Positions 56,805-64,000 of a stretch of DNA of 64,000 bases are shown here, piece by piece. Both the position numbers and the translations under genes were made by a program. The stretch is from Chryseomicrobium sp. FSL W7-1435 (GTDB lineage Bacteria > Bacillota > Bacilli > Bacillales_A > Planococcaceae): positions 1,364,001 to 1,428,000 of the forward strand of contig NZ_CP151997.1 in NCBI RefSeq assembly GCF_038595005.1. The letters are read 5' to 3'. Position 1 is the first letter of the stretch. The number at the start of each line of letters is the position of its first letter. The notes beneath the pieces are model-generated. The model did not search any database and was not told the DNA's origin. It was given only the letters and a program-made list of their open reading frames with translations.

Positions 56805-57514
56805 CAATTGAAATCAAAGATGTGTGTTTTTCTTATCGCAACAGCAATGACCTAGCAATTGACCATTTCTCGATGTCGATTGAAACAGGAGAAGTCATTT
56901 CCATTCTAGGTCGCAGTGGTAGTGGGAAGAGTACGATGTTGCGCATACTGGCAGGGCTTGAAATTCCGGATAAAGGTGCTTTTCAATTGTTCGATGAAAC
57001 CATGTTTGACGGAAATCACTTTGTCCAACCGGAACGACGGGGGATAGGTCTTGTGTTTCAAGATTATGCTTTGTTCCCTCATATGACAGTGTTGGATAAT
57101 GTGAAATTTGGGCTGAGTAAGATGCCACGAAAAGATCGTCTCCAACGTGCCAATGAAGTACTGGATTTAGTGGAAATGGGCGAGTATAAAAAACGCTATC
57201 CCCATCAGCTGAGTGGTGGTCAACAACAACGTATTGCACTTGCACGTGCTTTAGCTCCAAAACCTAAATTGTTGTTGTTGGACGAGCCTTTTTCAAATTT
57301 GGATAAAGAACTGCAATACAAAATTCGAGAAGAATTGTATTCCATTTTAAAACGAGCGCAGATCACATCGATATTCGTGACACATGATGAAGACGATGCG
57401 CATACGATAGCTGACCGAATCGTTCGGCTTGATAAAGGGAAAATTTCAAAAATCGGACGACCTTGCGATATGTTAGGCACACCGCTCAAACGTCCCGAAG
57501 TCATTTTAAAATAA
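56801..57514 (+). CDS. futC: Iron(III) ABC transporter ATPase without TOBE domain
   Basis: A 237-residue ABC ATPase with Walker A GRSGSGKST, Q-loop VFQDYALFPHMT, signature LSGGQQQR and Walker B LLLLDEPFSNLD. Members of the FbpC group usually run to about 350 residues with C-terminal TOBE regulatory domains; this one ends right after the nucleotide-binding domain. It is coupled to futB by a four-base overlap. The thrS promoter begins four bases after its stop. Confidence 0.88.
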   Translation: MTIEIKDVCFSYRNSNDLAIDHFSMSIETGEVISILGRSGSGKSTMLRILAGLEIPDKGAFQLFDETMFDGNHFVQPERRGIGLVFQDYALFPHMTVLDNVKFGLSKMPRKDRLQRANEVLDLVEMGEYKKRYPHQLSGGQQQRIALARALAPKPKLLLLDEPFSNLDKELQYKIREELYSILKRAQITSIFVTHDEDDAHTIADRIVRLDKGKISKIGRPCDMLGTPLKRPEVILK

Positions 57515-57517
57515 AGG

Positions 57518-57546
57518 TTGCGAAATACCGCTAGTATCGGTATACT
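57518..57546 (+). promoter_or_regulatory. thrS promoter
   Basis: TTGCGA (57518-57523), 17 bases, TATACT (57541-57546), placing the transcript start near 57553 ahead of the T-box. Confidence 0.65.
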
Positions 57547-57552
57547 AATTTT

Positions 57553-57796
57553 CATAATTACGTTACATGTAGTGATGAGGACACGAATTAGGAAAGGTAC
57601 CATCTTAGAGAGAGAAGCCAAGGCTGAAAGCTTCTTATGGAGACCACTGATTTACCACCTCTGAACAGTATGCAAACCAATGCATACCGGCACCGGCCGT
57701 TACCCGATGTAGAGCTTCGTTTGCATCCGTGCAAACAGAAGAAGGGTGGAACCACGAATTTATTCCTCGTCCCTTTATTGGGACGGGGATTTTTTG
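57553..57796 (+). promoter_or_regulatory. T-box riboswitch of thrS
   Basis: The leader contains the AGAGAG/GCTGAAAGCTTC stem I features, the T-box GGGTGGAACCACGA (57744-57757) and a terminator CCTCGTCCC/GGGACGGGG (57765-57773 with 57780-57788) followed by six T. Uncharged tRNA binding should favour the antiterminator and allow thrS transcription. The threonine specificity is inferred from the downstream gene. This accounts for the 314-base gap before thrS. Confidence 0.93.
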
Positions 57797-57828
57797 CGTT
57801 CTGCACCATTCAAAAAGGAGAGATTCGT

Positions 57829-59772
57829 ATGTCAGAAACTATTCAACTCATTTATCCAGACGGCGCAGTGAAGGAGTTTGCTCTTGGCACAACAATGGAA
57901 GATGTTGCGCAATCCATCAGCCCAGGCCTTCGCAAAAAGGCACTTGCTGCAAAAATTGACGGCAACCTTGTAGATTTGAAAGCACCTCTTGCTGAAGGGG
58001 GAAAAATGGAAATCATCACACCAGATGCACCGGATGCTTTAGAAATCCTGCGTCACTCATCGGCTCACCTACTTGCACAAGCGGTGAAACGTCTGTACCC
58101 AGATGCTAAGCTTGGAGTAGGTCCAGTAATCGAAGGCGGTTTCTACTACGACATCGATTCTGAACAACCAATTACTTCAGAAGACTTGCTTGTGATTGAA
58201 AAAGAAATGAAAAAGATCATCAATGAAAATGTGGCAATCACTCGCCATGACGTTTCTCGAGACGAGGCGTATGCACGTTTTTCTGAAATTGAAGATCCTT
58301 ATAAATTAGAACTATTAGAAGCTATTCCGGCAGATGAGCAGGTATCTATTTATGAGCAAGGAGAATTCTTTGATCTGTGCCGTGGCGTTCACGTACCCTC
58401 AACTGGAAAGTTGAAAGAATTCAAATTGCTAAGTGTTGCTGGGGCTTATTGGAGAGGGAACAGCGATAACAAAATGCTACAACGCATTTACGGAACGGCT
58501 TTCTTCACAAAAGAAGATTTGAAAGAGCATCTTCGTCTTTTAGAAGAAGCGAAAGAGCGTGACCACCGTAAAATTGGGAAAGAATTAGATCTATTCATGA
58601 ACAGTCAAAAAGTAGGTCAAGGACTACCGTTGTGGCTTCCAAAAGGAGCAACAATCCGCCGCATCATTGAACGCTATATCGTCGACAAAGAAGTACAGCT
58701 TGGGTATGACCACGTTTACACACCAATTATGGCTAGTGTTGAACTGTACAAGACAAGTGGTCACTGGGATCACTACCAAGAAAACATGTTCCCGGTTATG
58801 GCAATGGACAATGAAGAGCTGGTCCTTCGTCCTATGAACTGTCCTCACCACATGATGATCTACAAAAACGGCATTCATTCTTATAGAAACTTGCCGATTC
58901 GTATCGCGGAGCTTGGGACTATGCACCGATATGAAATGTCAGGAGCTTTATCTGGCCTGCAACGCGTTCGCGGAATGACACTAAATGACGCGCACATCTT
59001 TGTTCGTCCGGACCAGATCAAAGAAGAATTCAAGCGTGTAGTTCAGTTAATCCTTGAAGTGTACAAAGATTTCAACTTAGATGAGTACTCGTTCCGTCTA
59101 TCTTACCGTGACCCGGCTGATACAGAGAAATACTTCGACGACGATCAAATGTGGGAACGTGCGCAAGGGATGTTGAAAGAGGCGATGGATGAGCTTGGTC
59201 TTGATTACTATGAGGCTGAAGGAGAAGCAGCCTTCTATGGTCCAAAGCTTGATGTGATGGTGAAGACAGCTCTTGGAAAAGAAGAGACACTGTCAACTGC
59301 ACAACTTGATTTCCTACTACCAGAACGTTTTGACCTGAACTACATTGGAGAAGACGGCAAACAACATCGCCCAGTCGTTATCCACCGTGGTGTCGTTTCT
59401 ACTATGGAACGTTTTGTTGCTTTCTTGATTGAAGAGTACAAAGGAGCATTCCCAACATGGTTAGCTCCTGTGCAAGTGCAGATCATTCCAGTTTCAAACG
59501 AAGTGCATCATGACTATGCGAAGCAGCTTGAAGAGAAGTTCAAATCAAAAGGCTTCCGTGTACACATCGATGATCGCGAAGAGAAACTAGGATATAAGAT
59601 TCGTGAAGCACAAATGCAAAAAATTCCTTACATGCTGGTACTAGGGGATAAAGAAAAAGACGCGGGAGAAGTAAATGTCCGCAAATACGGGGAACAAAAA
59701 TCAGATAGTATGGCATTTGAAGCGTTCTTAGCGCATATTGTGAAAGAAGTGCAATCATCTGTTGACAATTGA
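57829..59772 (+). CDS. thrS: Threonyl-tRNA synthetase
   Basis: The 647-residue class II synthetase has a TGS domain (1-65), an editing domain with [10 protein letters not shown] (about 74), the catalytic core ([14 protein letters not shown], motif 2 [12 protein letters not shown], motif 3 [11 protein letters not shown]) and an anticodon-binding C-terminus. The start is ATG 57829 after AAAAAGGAGAG. The open frame continues upstream through the T-box, which is not translated. Confidence 0.96.
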   Translation: MSETIQLIYPDGAVKEFALGTTMEDVAQSISPGLRKKALAAKIDGNLVDLKAPLAEGGKMEIITPDAPDALEILRHSSAHLLAQAVKRLYPDAKLGVGPVIEGGFYYDIDSEQPITSEDLLVIEKEMKKIINENVAITRHDVSRDEAYARFSEIEDPYKLELLEAIPADEQVSIYEQGEFFDLCRGVHVPSTGKLKEFKLLSVAGAYWRGNSDNKMLQRIYGTAFFTKEDLKEHLRLLEEAKERDHRKIGKELDLFMNSQKVGQGLPLWLPKGATIRRIIERYIVDKEVQLGYDHVYTPIMASVELYKTSGHWDHYQENMFPVMAMDNEELVLRPMNCPHHMMIYKNGIHSYRNLPIRIAELGTMHRYEMSGALSGLQRVRGMTLNDAHIFVRPDQIKEEFKRVVQLILEVYKDFNLDEYSFRLSYRDPADTEKYFDDDQMWERAQGMLKEAMDELGLDYYEAEGEAAFYGPKLDVMVKTALGKEETLSTAQLDFLLPERFDLNYIGEDGKQHRPVVIHRGVVSTMERFVAFLIEEYKGAFPTWLAPVQVQIIPVSNEVHHDYAKQLEEKFKSKGFRVHIDDREEKLGYKIREAQMQKIPYMLVLGDKEKDAGEVNVRKYGEQKSDSMAFEAFLAHIVKEVQSSVDN

Positions 59773-59790
59773 TTGACCCGGTGCTATAGT
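59762..59790 (+). promoter_or_regulatory. Promoter of the infC-rpmI-rplT operon
   Basis: TTGACA (59762-59767), 17 bases and an extended -10 TGCTATAGT ending at 59790. The -35 lies within the last codons of thrS. Confidence 0.8.
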
Positions 59791-59796
59791 TAATAA

Positions 59797-60012
59797 GGTT
59801 ATTGAATACATGTTTGTGGTATAAGAAGAGGCTGCCCGCTTCTCACCTGTTCGACACATTGTTGACTGGTTCGCACAAGAACGACTTTCACATGCAATTT
59901 TGCATGTCGTATAGCGGCGGGCAGACAGAGATGTCTGCCCGCTTTTTATATGGGTACAAGTTGTGAATAGCAACTGCACTTCATACCCGACTTTGTATTC
60001 GCGATACTATTT
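59797..60012 (+). promoter_or_regulatory. L20 leader, autoregulatory attenuator
   Basis: A terminator stem GCGGGCAGACA/TGTCTGCCCGC (59917-59927 with 59932-59942) is followed by five T. Upstream CTGCCCGC (59832-59839) can pair instead with GCGGGCAG (59917-59924), giving the long-range antiterminator. A GGGTA/TACCC stem follows. The layout is that of the B. subtilis infC leader, in which ribosomal protein L20 promotes termination. Confidence 0.85.
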
Positions 60013-60023
60013 GGAGGTGGATT

Positions 60024-60542
60024 ATTATTAGCAAAGACATGTATGTAAACGAAGGCATCCGTGCTAGAGAAATTCGTGTAATTGACCAAAATGGTGATCA
60101 ACTTGGACTTAAAACACGTAATGAAGCGCTCGAGATTGCTGCTCGCGTTAACTTAGACCTTGTCCTTGTGGCCCCTCAAGCCAAGCCACCTGTTGCTCGT
60201 ATCATGGATTATGGTAAATTCAAGTTCGAACAGCAGAAAAAAGATCGCGAGATTCGTAAAAATCAAAAAATCGTCGTATTAAAAGAGGTTCGTTTGAGCC
60301 CTTCTATCGATGAGCATGATTTCCAAACGAAACTTCGTAATGCCATCAAGTTCCTTGAAAAAGGGGACAAAGTGAAAGCATCGATCCGATTCAAAGGCCG
60401 TGCCATCACGCATAAAGAGATTGGACAACGTGTCCTTGATCGTTTTGCTGAAGCATGTGCAGAGGTTTCTACTGTAGAGCAGAAGCCAAAAATGGACGGA
60501 CGCAGCATGTTCTTGGTTTTAGCGCCAAAGAACGAGAAATAA
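60024..60542 (+). CDS. infC: Translation initiation factor IF-3 with an ATT start
   Basis: About 172 residues. The first in-frame ATG (60039) would cut off the conserved ISKD N-terminus. Three ATT codons follow the ribosome site GGAGGTGG (60013-60020); B. subtilis infC begins with ATT and reads MISKD, so 60024 is chosen (60027 is possible). IF-3 checks start codons and discourages non-canonical ones, so the rare start gives self-regulation. [16 protein letters not shown] and the C-terminal [11 protein letters not shown] confirm the family. Confidence 0.93.
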   Translation: MISKDMYVNEGIRAREIRVIDQNGDQLGLKTRNEALEIAARVNLDLVLVAPQAKPPVARIMDYGKFKFEQQKKDREIRKNQKIVVLKEVRLSPSIDEHDFQTKLRNAIKFLEKGDKVKASIRFKGRAITHKEIGQRVLDRFAEACAEVSTVEQKPKMDGRSMFLVLAPKNEK

Positions 60543-60573
60543 GCCTTTAGAAATTGTTTAGGAGGAATTCGAC

Positions 60574-60774
60574 ATGCCGAAAATGAAAACTCACCGTGGA
60601 GCAGCTAAGCGCTTCAAGAAAACGGGAACTGGTAAACTTAAGCACGATCGTGCATATGGTAGCCACTTATTTGGAAACAAATCTACAAAAGCTAAGCGCA
60701 AACTTCGTAAGCTTAAAGTAGTTTCTTCAGGTGACTACAAGCGCATCCGTACATTATTAACGTACATGAAATAA
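60574..60774 (+). CDS. rpmI: 50S ribosomal protein L35
   Basis: A 66-residue very basic protein beginning [20 protein letters not shown] in part, the L35 signature. It lies between infC and rplT behind TAGGAGGAATTC. It is part of the L20-regulated operon. Confidence 0.97.
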   Translation: MPKMKTHRGAAKRFKKTGTGKLKHDRAYGSHLFGNKSTKAKRKLRKLKVVSSGDYKRIRTLLTYMK

Positions 60775-60810
60775 TTCGACTATAAATGAAATAGCAGGAG
60801 GTTGTTTAAT

Positions 60811-61170
60811 ATGCCACGTGTAAAAGGTGGATCAGTAACGCGTCAGCGTCGTAAAAAAGTCATTAAATTAGCTAAAGGATACTATGGTGCAAAGCACACA
60901 CTTTATAAAGTAGCTAATCAAGCAGTTATGAAGTCTGGTATGTACGCATACCGTGACCGTCGTCAAAAGAAACGTGACTTCCGTAGATTATGGATCACGC
61001 GTATCAACGCGGCTGCACGTTTGAACGGTCTTTCTTACAGCCGTTTAATGTTCGGTTTAAAATTAGCTGGTATCGAAGTTAACCGTAAAATGTTAGCTGA
61101 CCTAGCTGTAACGGATGCAACTGCATTCACTCAGTTAGCAGATGCTGCTAAAAAAGCAATGGACAAATAA
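60811..61170 (+). CDS. rplT: 50S ribosomal protein L20
   Basis: The 119-residue protein begins [16 protein letters not shown] with the long basic N-terminal tail and contains the [15 protein letters not shown] block. It is needed for 50S assembly and represses its own operon through the leader described upstream. ATG 60811 follows CAGGAGGTTG; an in-frame ATG three codons earlier is not supported. Confidence 0.97.
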   Translation: MPRVKGGSVTRQRRKKVIKLAKGYYGAKHTLYKVANQAVMKSGMYAYRDRRQKKRDFRRLWITRINAAARLNGLSYSRLMFGLKLAGIEVNRKMLADLAVTDATAFTQLADAAKKAMDK

Positions 61171-61181
61171 GTTCAACTTTA

Positions 61182-61218
61182 TGAGCCCTTCTTCCTTTTG
61201 GAAGAGGGGCTTTTTTGT
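61182..61218 (+). terminator. rplT terminator
   Basis: AGCCCTTCTTCC (61184-61195) pairs with GGAAGAGGGGCT (61200-61211), one wobble, followed by six T. Confidence 0.8.
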
Positions 61219-61311
61219 CATTCAGCACTAGCTTCAATTAGGGAAATGAAATTCCTCTACCGTCACATACTAAGACTCTGCTACACTAAAATAAGAAGGA
61301 GGGGACTTGTC

Positions 61312-61572
61312 ATGGAATTTATCGGACTTCTAGTCATCATCATGTCAGTTGTTGCGCTTTTTACAATGCGTTACGACAAGCAACAGGCTCGCAAAGGTGG
61401 TCAACGCGTACCAGAAAACACACTCTGGCTACTTGCACTACTCGGGGGAGGACCAGGAGCTTATGCGGGTATGCAAATGTTTCGTCATAAAACAAAGCAC
61501 ACATCTTTTCGTATCGGATTTTTAATGCTCGCTGTGCTACAGCTTTTTCTATTAGTTTACCTCTACAACTAA
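61312..61572 (+). CDS. ysdA: DUF1294 membrane protein (YsdA-like)
   Basis: An 86-residue protein with two to three hydrophobic segments and the DUF1294 core RVPENTLWLLALLGGGPGA. ATG 61312 follows AAGGAGGGG; an upstream in-frame extension overlaps the rplT terminator and is rejected. B. subtilis ysdA lies at the same place after rplT. Function unknown. Confidence 0.82.
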   Translation: MEFIGLLVIIMSVVALFTMRYDKQQARKGGQRVPENTLWLLALLGGGPGAYAGMQMFRHKTKHTSFRIGFLMLAVLQLFLLVYLYN

Positions 61573-61574
61573 AA

Positions 61575-61600
61575 AAAGAGCCCGTTTACACGGACTCTCT
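61575..61600. terminator. Bidirectional terminator between ysdA and ysdB
   Basis: AGAGCCCGT pairs with ACGGACTCT (one mismatch) around TTAC. It spans the ysdB stop codon, and seven A upstream give a T run on the minus strand. Confidence 0.65.
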
Positions 61601-61975
61601 GTAGCCTTTCATCAATTGCTCAATTGGGTTTTTCCAACTGATGACCGCATGCGGGTAACTCATCTGGATTTCTTTTTCTAAAAACAAAAAGTCTTCTCGT
61701 GTCATGCCCTGCAGCTTTGTTGTATCATGTGCCCAAACAAATATAGAGACGACATCAAAAGCGTCTTCTGTCGTTCCTAAGTATTTTTCGCCTTCAAATT
61801 TAGCGCCTTGGTAGGAAATCAAAAAATTCTTCCGAGCATTTTTGCTATCATCATAAAAATAATAGGATTCACTTTGTAAAGCGTCATCAAGTTTACGCTG
61901 GGGATCTACTAAATAACGAATCAATCGATAAAGTGCATAACCTAACACCACTAAAAGAACAAGTCGGAAAATCAT
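61586..61975 (-). CDS. ysdB: YsdB-like sigma-W pathway protein
   Basis: A 129-residue protein with one N-terminal membrane segment (MIFRLVLLVVLGYALYRLI) and a cytoplasmic domain with KNFLISYQGAKFEGEKYLG. The start at 61975 follows GGGAGTGG; the frame extends 16 codons upstream without support. In B. subtilis ysdB lies in this position and is linked to activity of the sigma-W stress pathway. The molecular role is not known. Confidence 0.75.
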   Translation of the reverse strand: MIFRLVLLVVLGYALYRLIRYLVDPQRKLDDALQSESYYFYDDSKNARKNFLISYQGAKFEGEKYLGTTEDAFDVVSIFVWAHDTTKLQGMTREDFLFLEKEIQMSYPHAVISWKNPIEQLMKGYRESV

Positions 61976-62066
61976 GCTACCACTCCCTTTATACATAACC
62001 ATTCCATTATCTATACGTACCAAATTTGATTTGGTTTCAAACTATTTAAAAAAGGTGTGAAAAAAT

Positions 62067-62555
62067 TTGAACTTACAAAGATTAGTCTCGATGCAGAAAG
62101 AACTAGATTCTTTTATTGAACAAAAAAGAGCTATTGAAGAAGATGTTTTTGATCGCAAAGTTATAGCCCTGTTAGTGGAACTAGGGGAGCTGGCTAATGA
62201 AACACGGAGCTTCAAGTTCTGGAGTGATAAAGGCCCATCCGAGAAAGCGATTATTATCGAGGAATATGTAGATTCGATTCACTTTTTGCTCTCTATAGGT
62301 ATTGAAAAGAAGTTGACGGATTCTTTAGAAGAGTGGCCGAGCGGTTTGGTCACAACCGATTTGAACCAAGCGTTTCTGATTACTTATCAAGCAATTATAG
62401 AGTTTCAACAGGCAATCAATTCAACTTCTTACAACCGTATTTGGGAAGGATACGCTGAAATCGCTAGGCTTCTAGATTTTACAACGCAAGAAGTAGTGGC
62501 AGCCTATCACGCAAAAAATGAGGTCAATTACACAAGGCAACACACGGGATATTAA
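62067..62555 (+). CDS. Dimeric dUTP diphosphatase (all-alpha NTP pyrophosphatase)
   Basis: A 162-residue all-alpha dUTPase-2-type protein. The metal-binding helices show LVELGELANETRSFKFWS (E-x2-E) and IIEEYVDSIHFLLS (E-x2-D). It should hydrolyse dUTP to dUMP, keeping uracil out of DNA. The start is TTG at 62067 after AAAAAGGTG. It is not related to the trimeric beta dUTPases such as YncF. Confidence 0.82.
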   Translation: MNLQRLVSMQKELDSFIEQKRAIEEDVFDRKVIALLVELGELANETRSFKFWSDKGPSEKAIIIEEYVDSIHFLLSIGIEKKLTDSLEEWPSGLVTTDLNQAFLITYQAIIEFQQAINSTSYNRIWEGYAEIARLLDFTTQEVVAAYHAKNEVNYTRQHTGY

Positions 62556-62621
62556 CTAATTGTTTACATTCTATTCAGTCTTTTCGTATAATGGGAGTAG
62601 ATTGTTTAGGAGGTCGAAATA

Positions 62622-63710
62622 ATGACGAAGCTAGATGAAACATTGACAATGCTTAAAGATTTAACAGATGCGAAAGGTATTCCCGGCAATGAGCGTGAAG
62701 CACGCCACGTAATGGAGAAATACATCACACCATTTGCAGACGAGGTTTCTTACGATAATCTAGGTAGTTTGATTGCCAAAAAGAAGGGTTCTGCTGAAGG
62801 ACCAAAAATTATGGTAGCTGGTCACCTGGATGAAGTCGGTTTCATGGTTTCTCGCATTGATGACAAAGGATTTTTATTCTTCCAACCGGTTGGTGGTTGG
62901 TGGAATCAAGTAATGCTTGCTCAACGTGTTACAGTTGTAACTCGTAAAAAAGGCGATATCACGGGTGTCATTGGTTCTAAACCACCACACATCCTATCTC
63001 CAGAAGCACGAAAAAAGCCAGTGGATATTAAAGACATGTTCATCGATATCGGTGCCTCTTCTAAAGAAGAAGCGATGGAGTGGGGCATTCTACCAGGCGA
63101 CATGATCGTGCCTTATTTTGAGTTCCATGTCATGAACAATGAAAAATTACTTCTCGCAAAAGCATGGGATAACCGTATTGGCTGTGCCATTGCTATTGAC
63201 GTATTAAAAGGATTAAAAGGACAGGACCACCCGAACACAGTATATGGTGTGGGAACTGTTCAAGAAGAAGTAGGTCTTCGCGGAGCTAAAACAGCGGCTA
63301 TGAAAGTTCAGCCGGACATCGCTTTTGCAGTTGATGTAGGTATCGCTGGTGATACACCTGGAGTAACAGCTAAAGAATCTACTTCAAAAATGGGCGAAGG
63401 TCCACAAATTGTCTTGTTCGATGCTTCTATGGTTTCTCACAAAGGGTTACGTGATCTAGTTGTGGATACTGCAGATGAAGCGGGGATCCCGTATCAGTTC
63501 GAAACAATTGCGGGCGGCGGAACAGATGCAGGTGCTATCCACTTAACGATGAACGGTGTACCGGCTGTTGCGATTGGTGTGGCAACGCGCTACATTCATT
63601 CTCATGCAGGAATTTTACATCGTGATGACTACGAAAATGCTGTAAAGCTTATTGTAGAAGTTATTAAAAAGTTGGATGCTGAGACTGTAGAAAACTTGAA
63701 ATTCAATTAA
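62622..63710 (+). CDS. ysdC: M42 family glutamyl aminopeptidase/endoglucanase-like (YsdC)
   Basis: The 362-residue metallo-aminopeptidase of the TET type has [23 protein letters not shown], the catalytic [20 protein letters not shown] and [12 protein letters not shown] as metal and active-site motifs. Family members form dodecameric shells that trim short peptides. TAGGAGGTCG precedes the ATG. B. subtilis ysdC occupies the same place; exact substrate preference is not readable. Confidence 0.9.
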   Translation: MTKLDETLTMLKDLTDAKGIPGNEREARHVMEKYITPFADEVSYDNLGSLIAKKKGSAEGPKIMVAGHLDEVGFMVSRIDDKGFLFFQPVGGWWNQVMLAQRVTVVTRKKGDITGVIGSKPPHILSPEARKKPVDIKDMFIDIGASSKEEAMEWGILPGDMIVPYFEFHVMNNEKLLLAKAWDNRIGCAIAIDVLKGLKGQDHPNTVYGVGTVQEEVGLRGAKTAAMKVQPDIAFAVDVGIAGDTPGVTAKESTSKMGEGPQIVLFDASMVSHKGLRDLVVDTADEAGIPYQFETIAGGGTDAGAIHLTMNGVPAVAIGVATRYIHSHAGILHRDDYENAVKLIVEVIKKLDAETVENLKFN

Positions 63711-63718
63711 ATTTTAGA

Positions 63719-63781
63719 CCCCTGGGGTTGTTTCAGTGATCGAGTTTGCTTGATTACGAACAACCGCAGGGGTTATTTTTA
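63719..63781 (+). terminator. Terminator after ysdC
   Basis: CCCCTGGGGTTGTT pairs with AACAACCGCAGGGG (one mismatch) around a loop of about 25 bases, followed by TTATTTTT. Confidence 0.75.
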
Positions 63782-63790
63782 TATTATGTA

Positions 63791-63846
63791 TTGACATACA
63801 CCTCAATGTATATTTATAATACAAAGTACATGAATATACAATTCGG
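63791..63846 (+). promoter_or_regulatory. argF promoter with ARG-box-like operator
   Basis: TTGACA (63791-63796), 18 bases and TATAAT (63815-63820) form a consensus promoter. CATGAATATACAATTCGG (63829-63846) resembles an ArgR/AhrC ARG box but with one extra central base, so the operator call is tentative. Confidence 0.6.
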
Positions 63847-63859
63847 AGGTTGATTCACG

Positions 63860-64000
63860 ATGAAGCTGCTTGAATGGGTAAATATAAAGCCGGTGCAAAG
63901 TCTCAAGGGAAAAGATTTACTGACCTTGTTCGATTACACAACAGAAGAAGTACATCAGTTGTTAGATTTAGCGACTAACCTGAAGTTTCTAACGAAAGAA
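63860..64000 (+). CDS. argF: Ornithine carbamoyltransferase, N-terminal part (cut by window end)
   Basis: The last 141 bases encode 47 residues from ATG 63860. SLKGKDLLTLFDYTTEEVHQ followed by LLDLATNLKF matches the start of ornithine carbamoyltransferases (GKDLLTL... in B. subtilis ArgF). The enzyme makes citrulline from ornithine and carbamoyl phosphate. GGAGGTTGATTC is the ribosome site. The gene continues beyond the window, so the catalytic motifs cannot be checked. Confidence 0.85.
   Translation, partial: MKLLEWVNIKPVQSLKGKDLLTLFDYTTEEVHQLLDLATNLKFLTKE

Noticed and set aside
56895-57260. 121-codon open frame opposite futC
   Set aside because: The ATPase motifs on the plus strand are complete; the antisense frame is a shadow.
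57637-57828. Extended N-terminus of threonyl-tRNA synthetase
   Set aside because: The in-frame extension is the T-box leader including its terminator; the TGS domain starts at the ATG at 57829.

Overview
The window looks like a chromosomal segment of a low-GC, endospore-forming member of the Bacillota, most likely a Planococcaceae/Caryophanaceae relative such as the Sporosarcina group. The gene order follows the Bacillus subtilis ytsP-hisJ-ezrA ... dnaE-accDA-pfkA-pyk ... citZ-icd ... phoPR-polA-mutM-coaE-gapB-speD-nrdR-dnaBI-thrS-infC-rpmI-rplT-ysdABC backbone. An alpha/beta small acid-soluble spore protein is present. An ATP-grasp ligase resembling D-aspartate ligase fits the dicarboxylic-amino-acid peptidoglycan bridges of that family. 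The family assignment is inference; no rRNA lies in the window.

Layout. 0-7.3 kb: methionine gamma-lyase with a cre site, fRMsr/HisJ on the minus strand, then ezrA, cysteine desulfurase, thiI and ssp. 8.5-21.3 kb: rarD, nadK, sppA-RDD, tpx, a YtxK-type methyltransferase, ackA, usp, ald, two crcB/fluC genes, an Xaa-Pro peptidase, ytkL, ytoI and ytpI. 21.3-31.2 kb: nrnA-dnaE, then a GntR regulator with accD-accA, pfkA-pyk and fxsA. 31.2-34.8 kb: ytvI, citZ, icd. 35.9-47.3 kb: a MaoC-like protein, phoPR, the ATP-grasp ligase, hflKC, polA-mutM-coaE and gapB. 48.6-51.9 kb: speD, nrdR, dnaB-dnaI. 51.9-57.5 kb: an iron(III) ABC transporter whose binding-protein gene is separated from its permease/ATPase genes by an intact IS1182-family element. 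57.5-64 kb: T-box-thrS, L20 leader-infC-rpmI-rplT, ysdA/ysdB-like genes, a dUTPase, an M42 peptidase and the start of argF.

The most striking feature is not a gene. Three 1.0-1.1 kb intergenic regions (about 7363-8430, 34829-35850 and 47331-48440) are copies of one modular, non-coding, same-strand element. Each copy has exact 65-bp-period repeats, a long hairpin of about 150 nt, an array of 9-10 TGATGA motifs around small hairpins, a highly conserved core, a GC-rich terminal hairpin followed by a T-rich stretch, and tail repeats of about 76 bp. Stems are preserved by paired (compensatory) changes between copies, which points to a large structured RNA family. I do not recognise it as a named class. 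The middle copy sits where mdh would be expected between icd and the MaoC-like gene.

Regulation readable from the sequence includes CcpA (cre) sites before the methionine lyase, pfkA and citZ; CcpN-type boxes on gapB; Fur-like boxes before both halves of the iron transporter; a perfect GntR/FadR-type operator before the regulator-accDA cluster; a threonyl T-box; an L20 autoregulatory leader; and an SD-sequestering hairpin in the speD leader.
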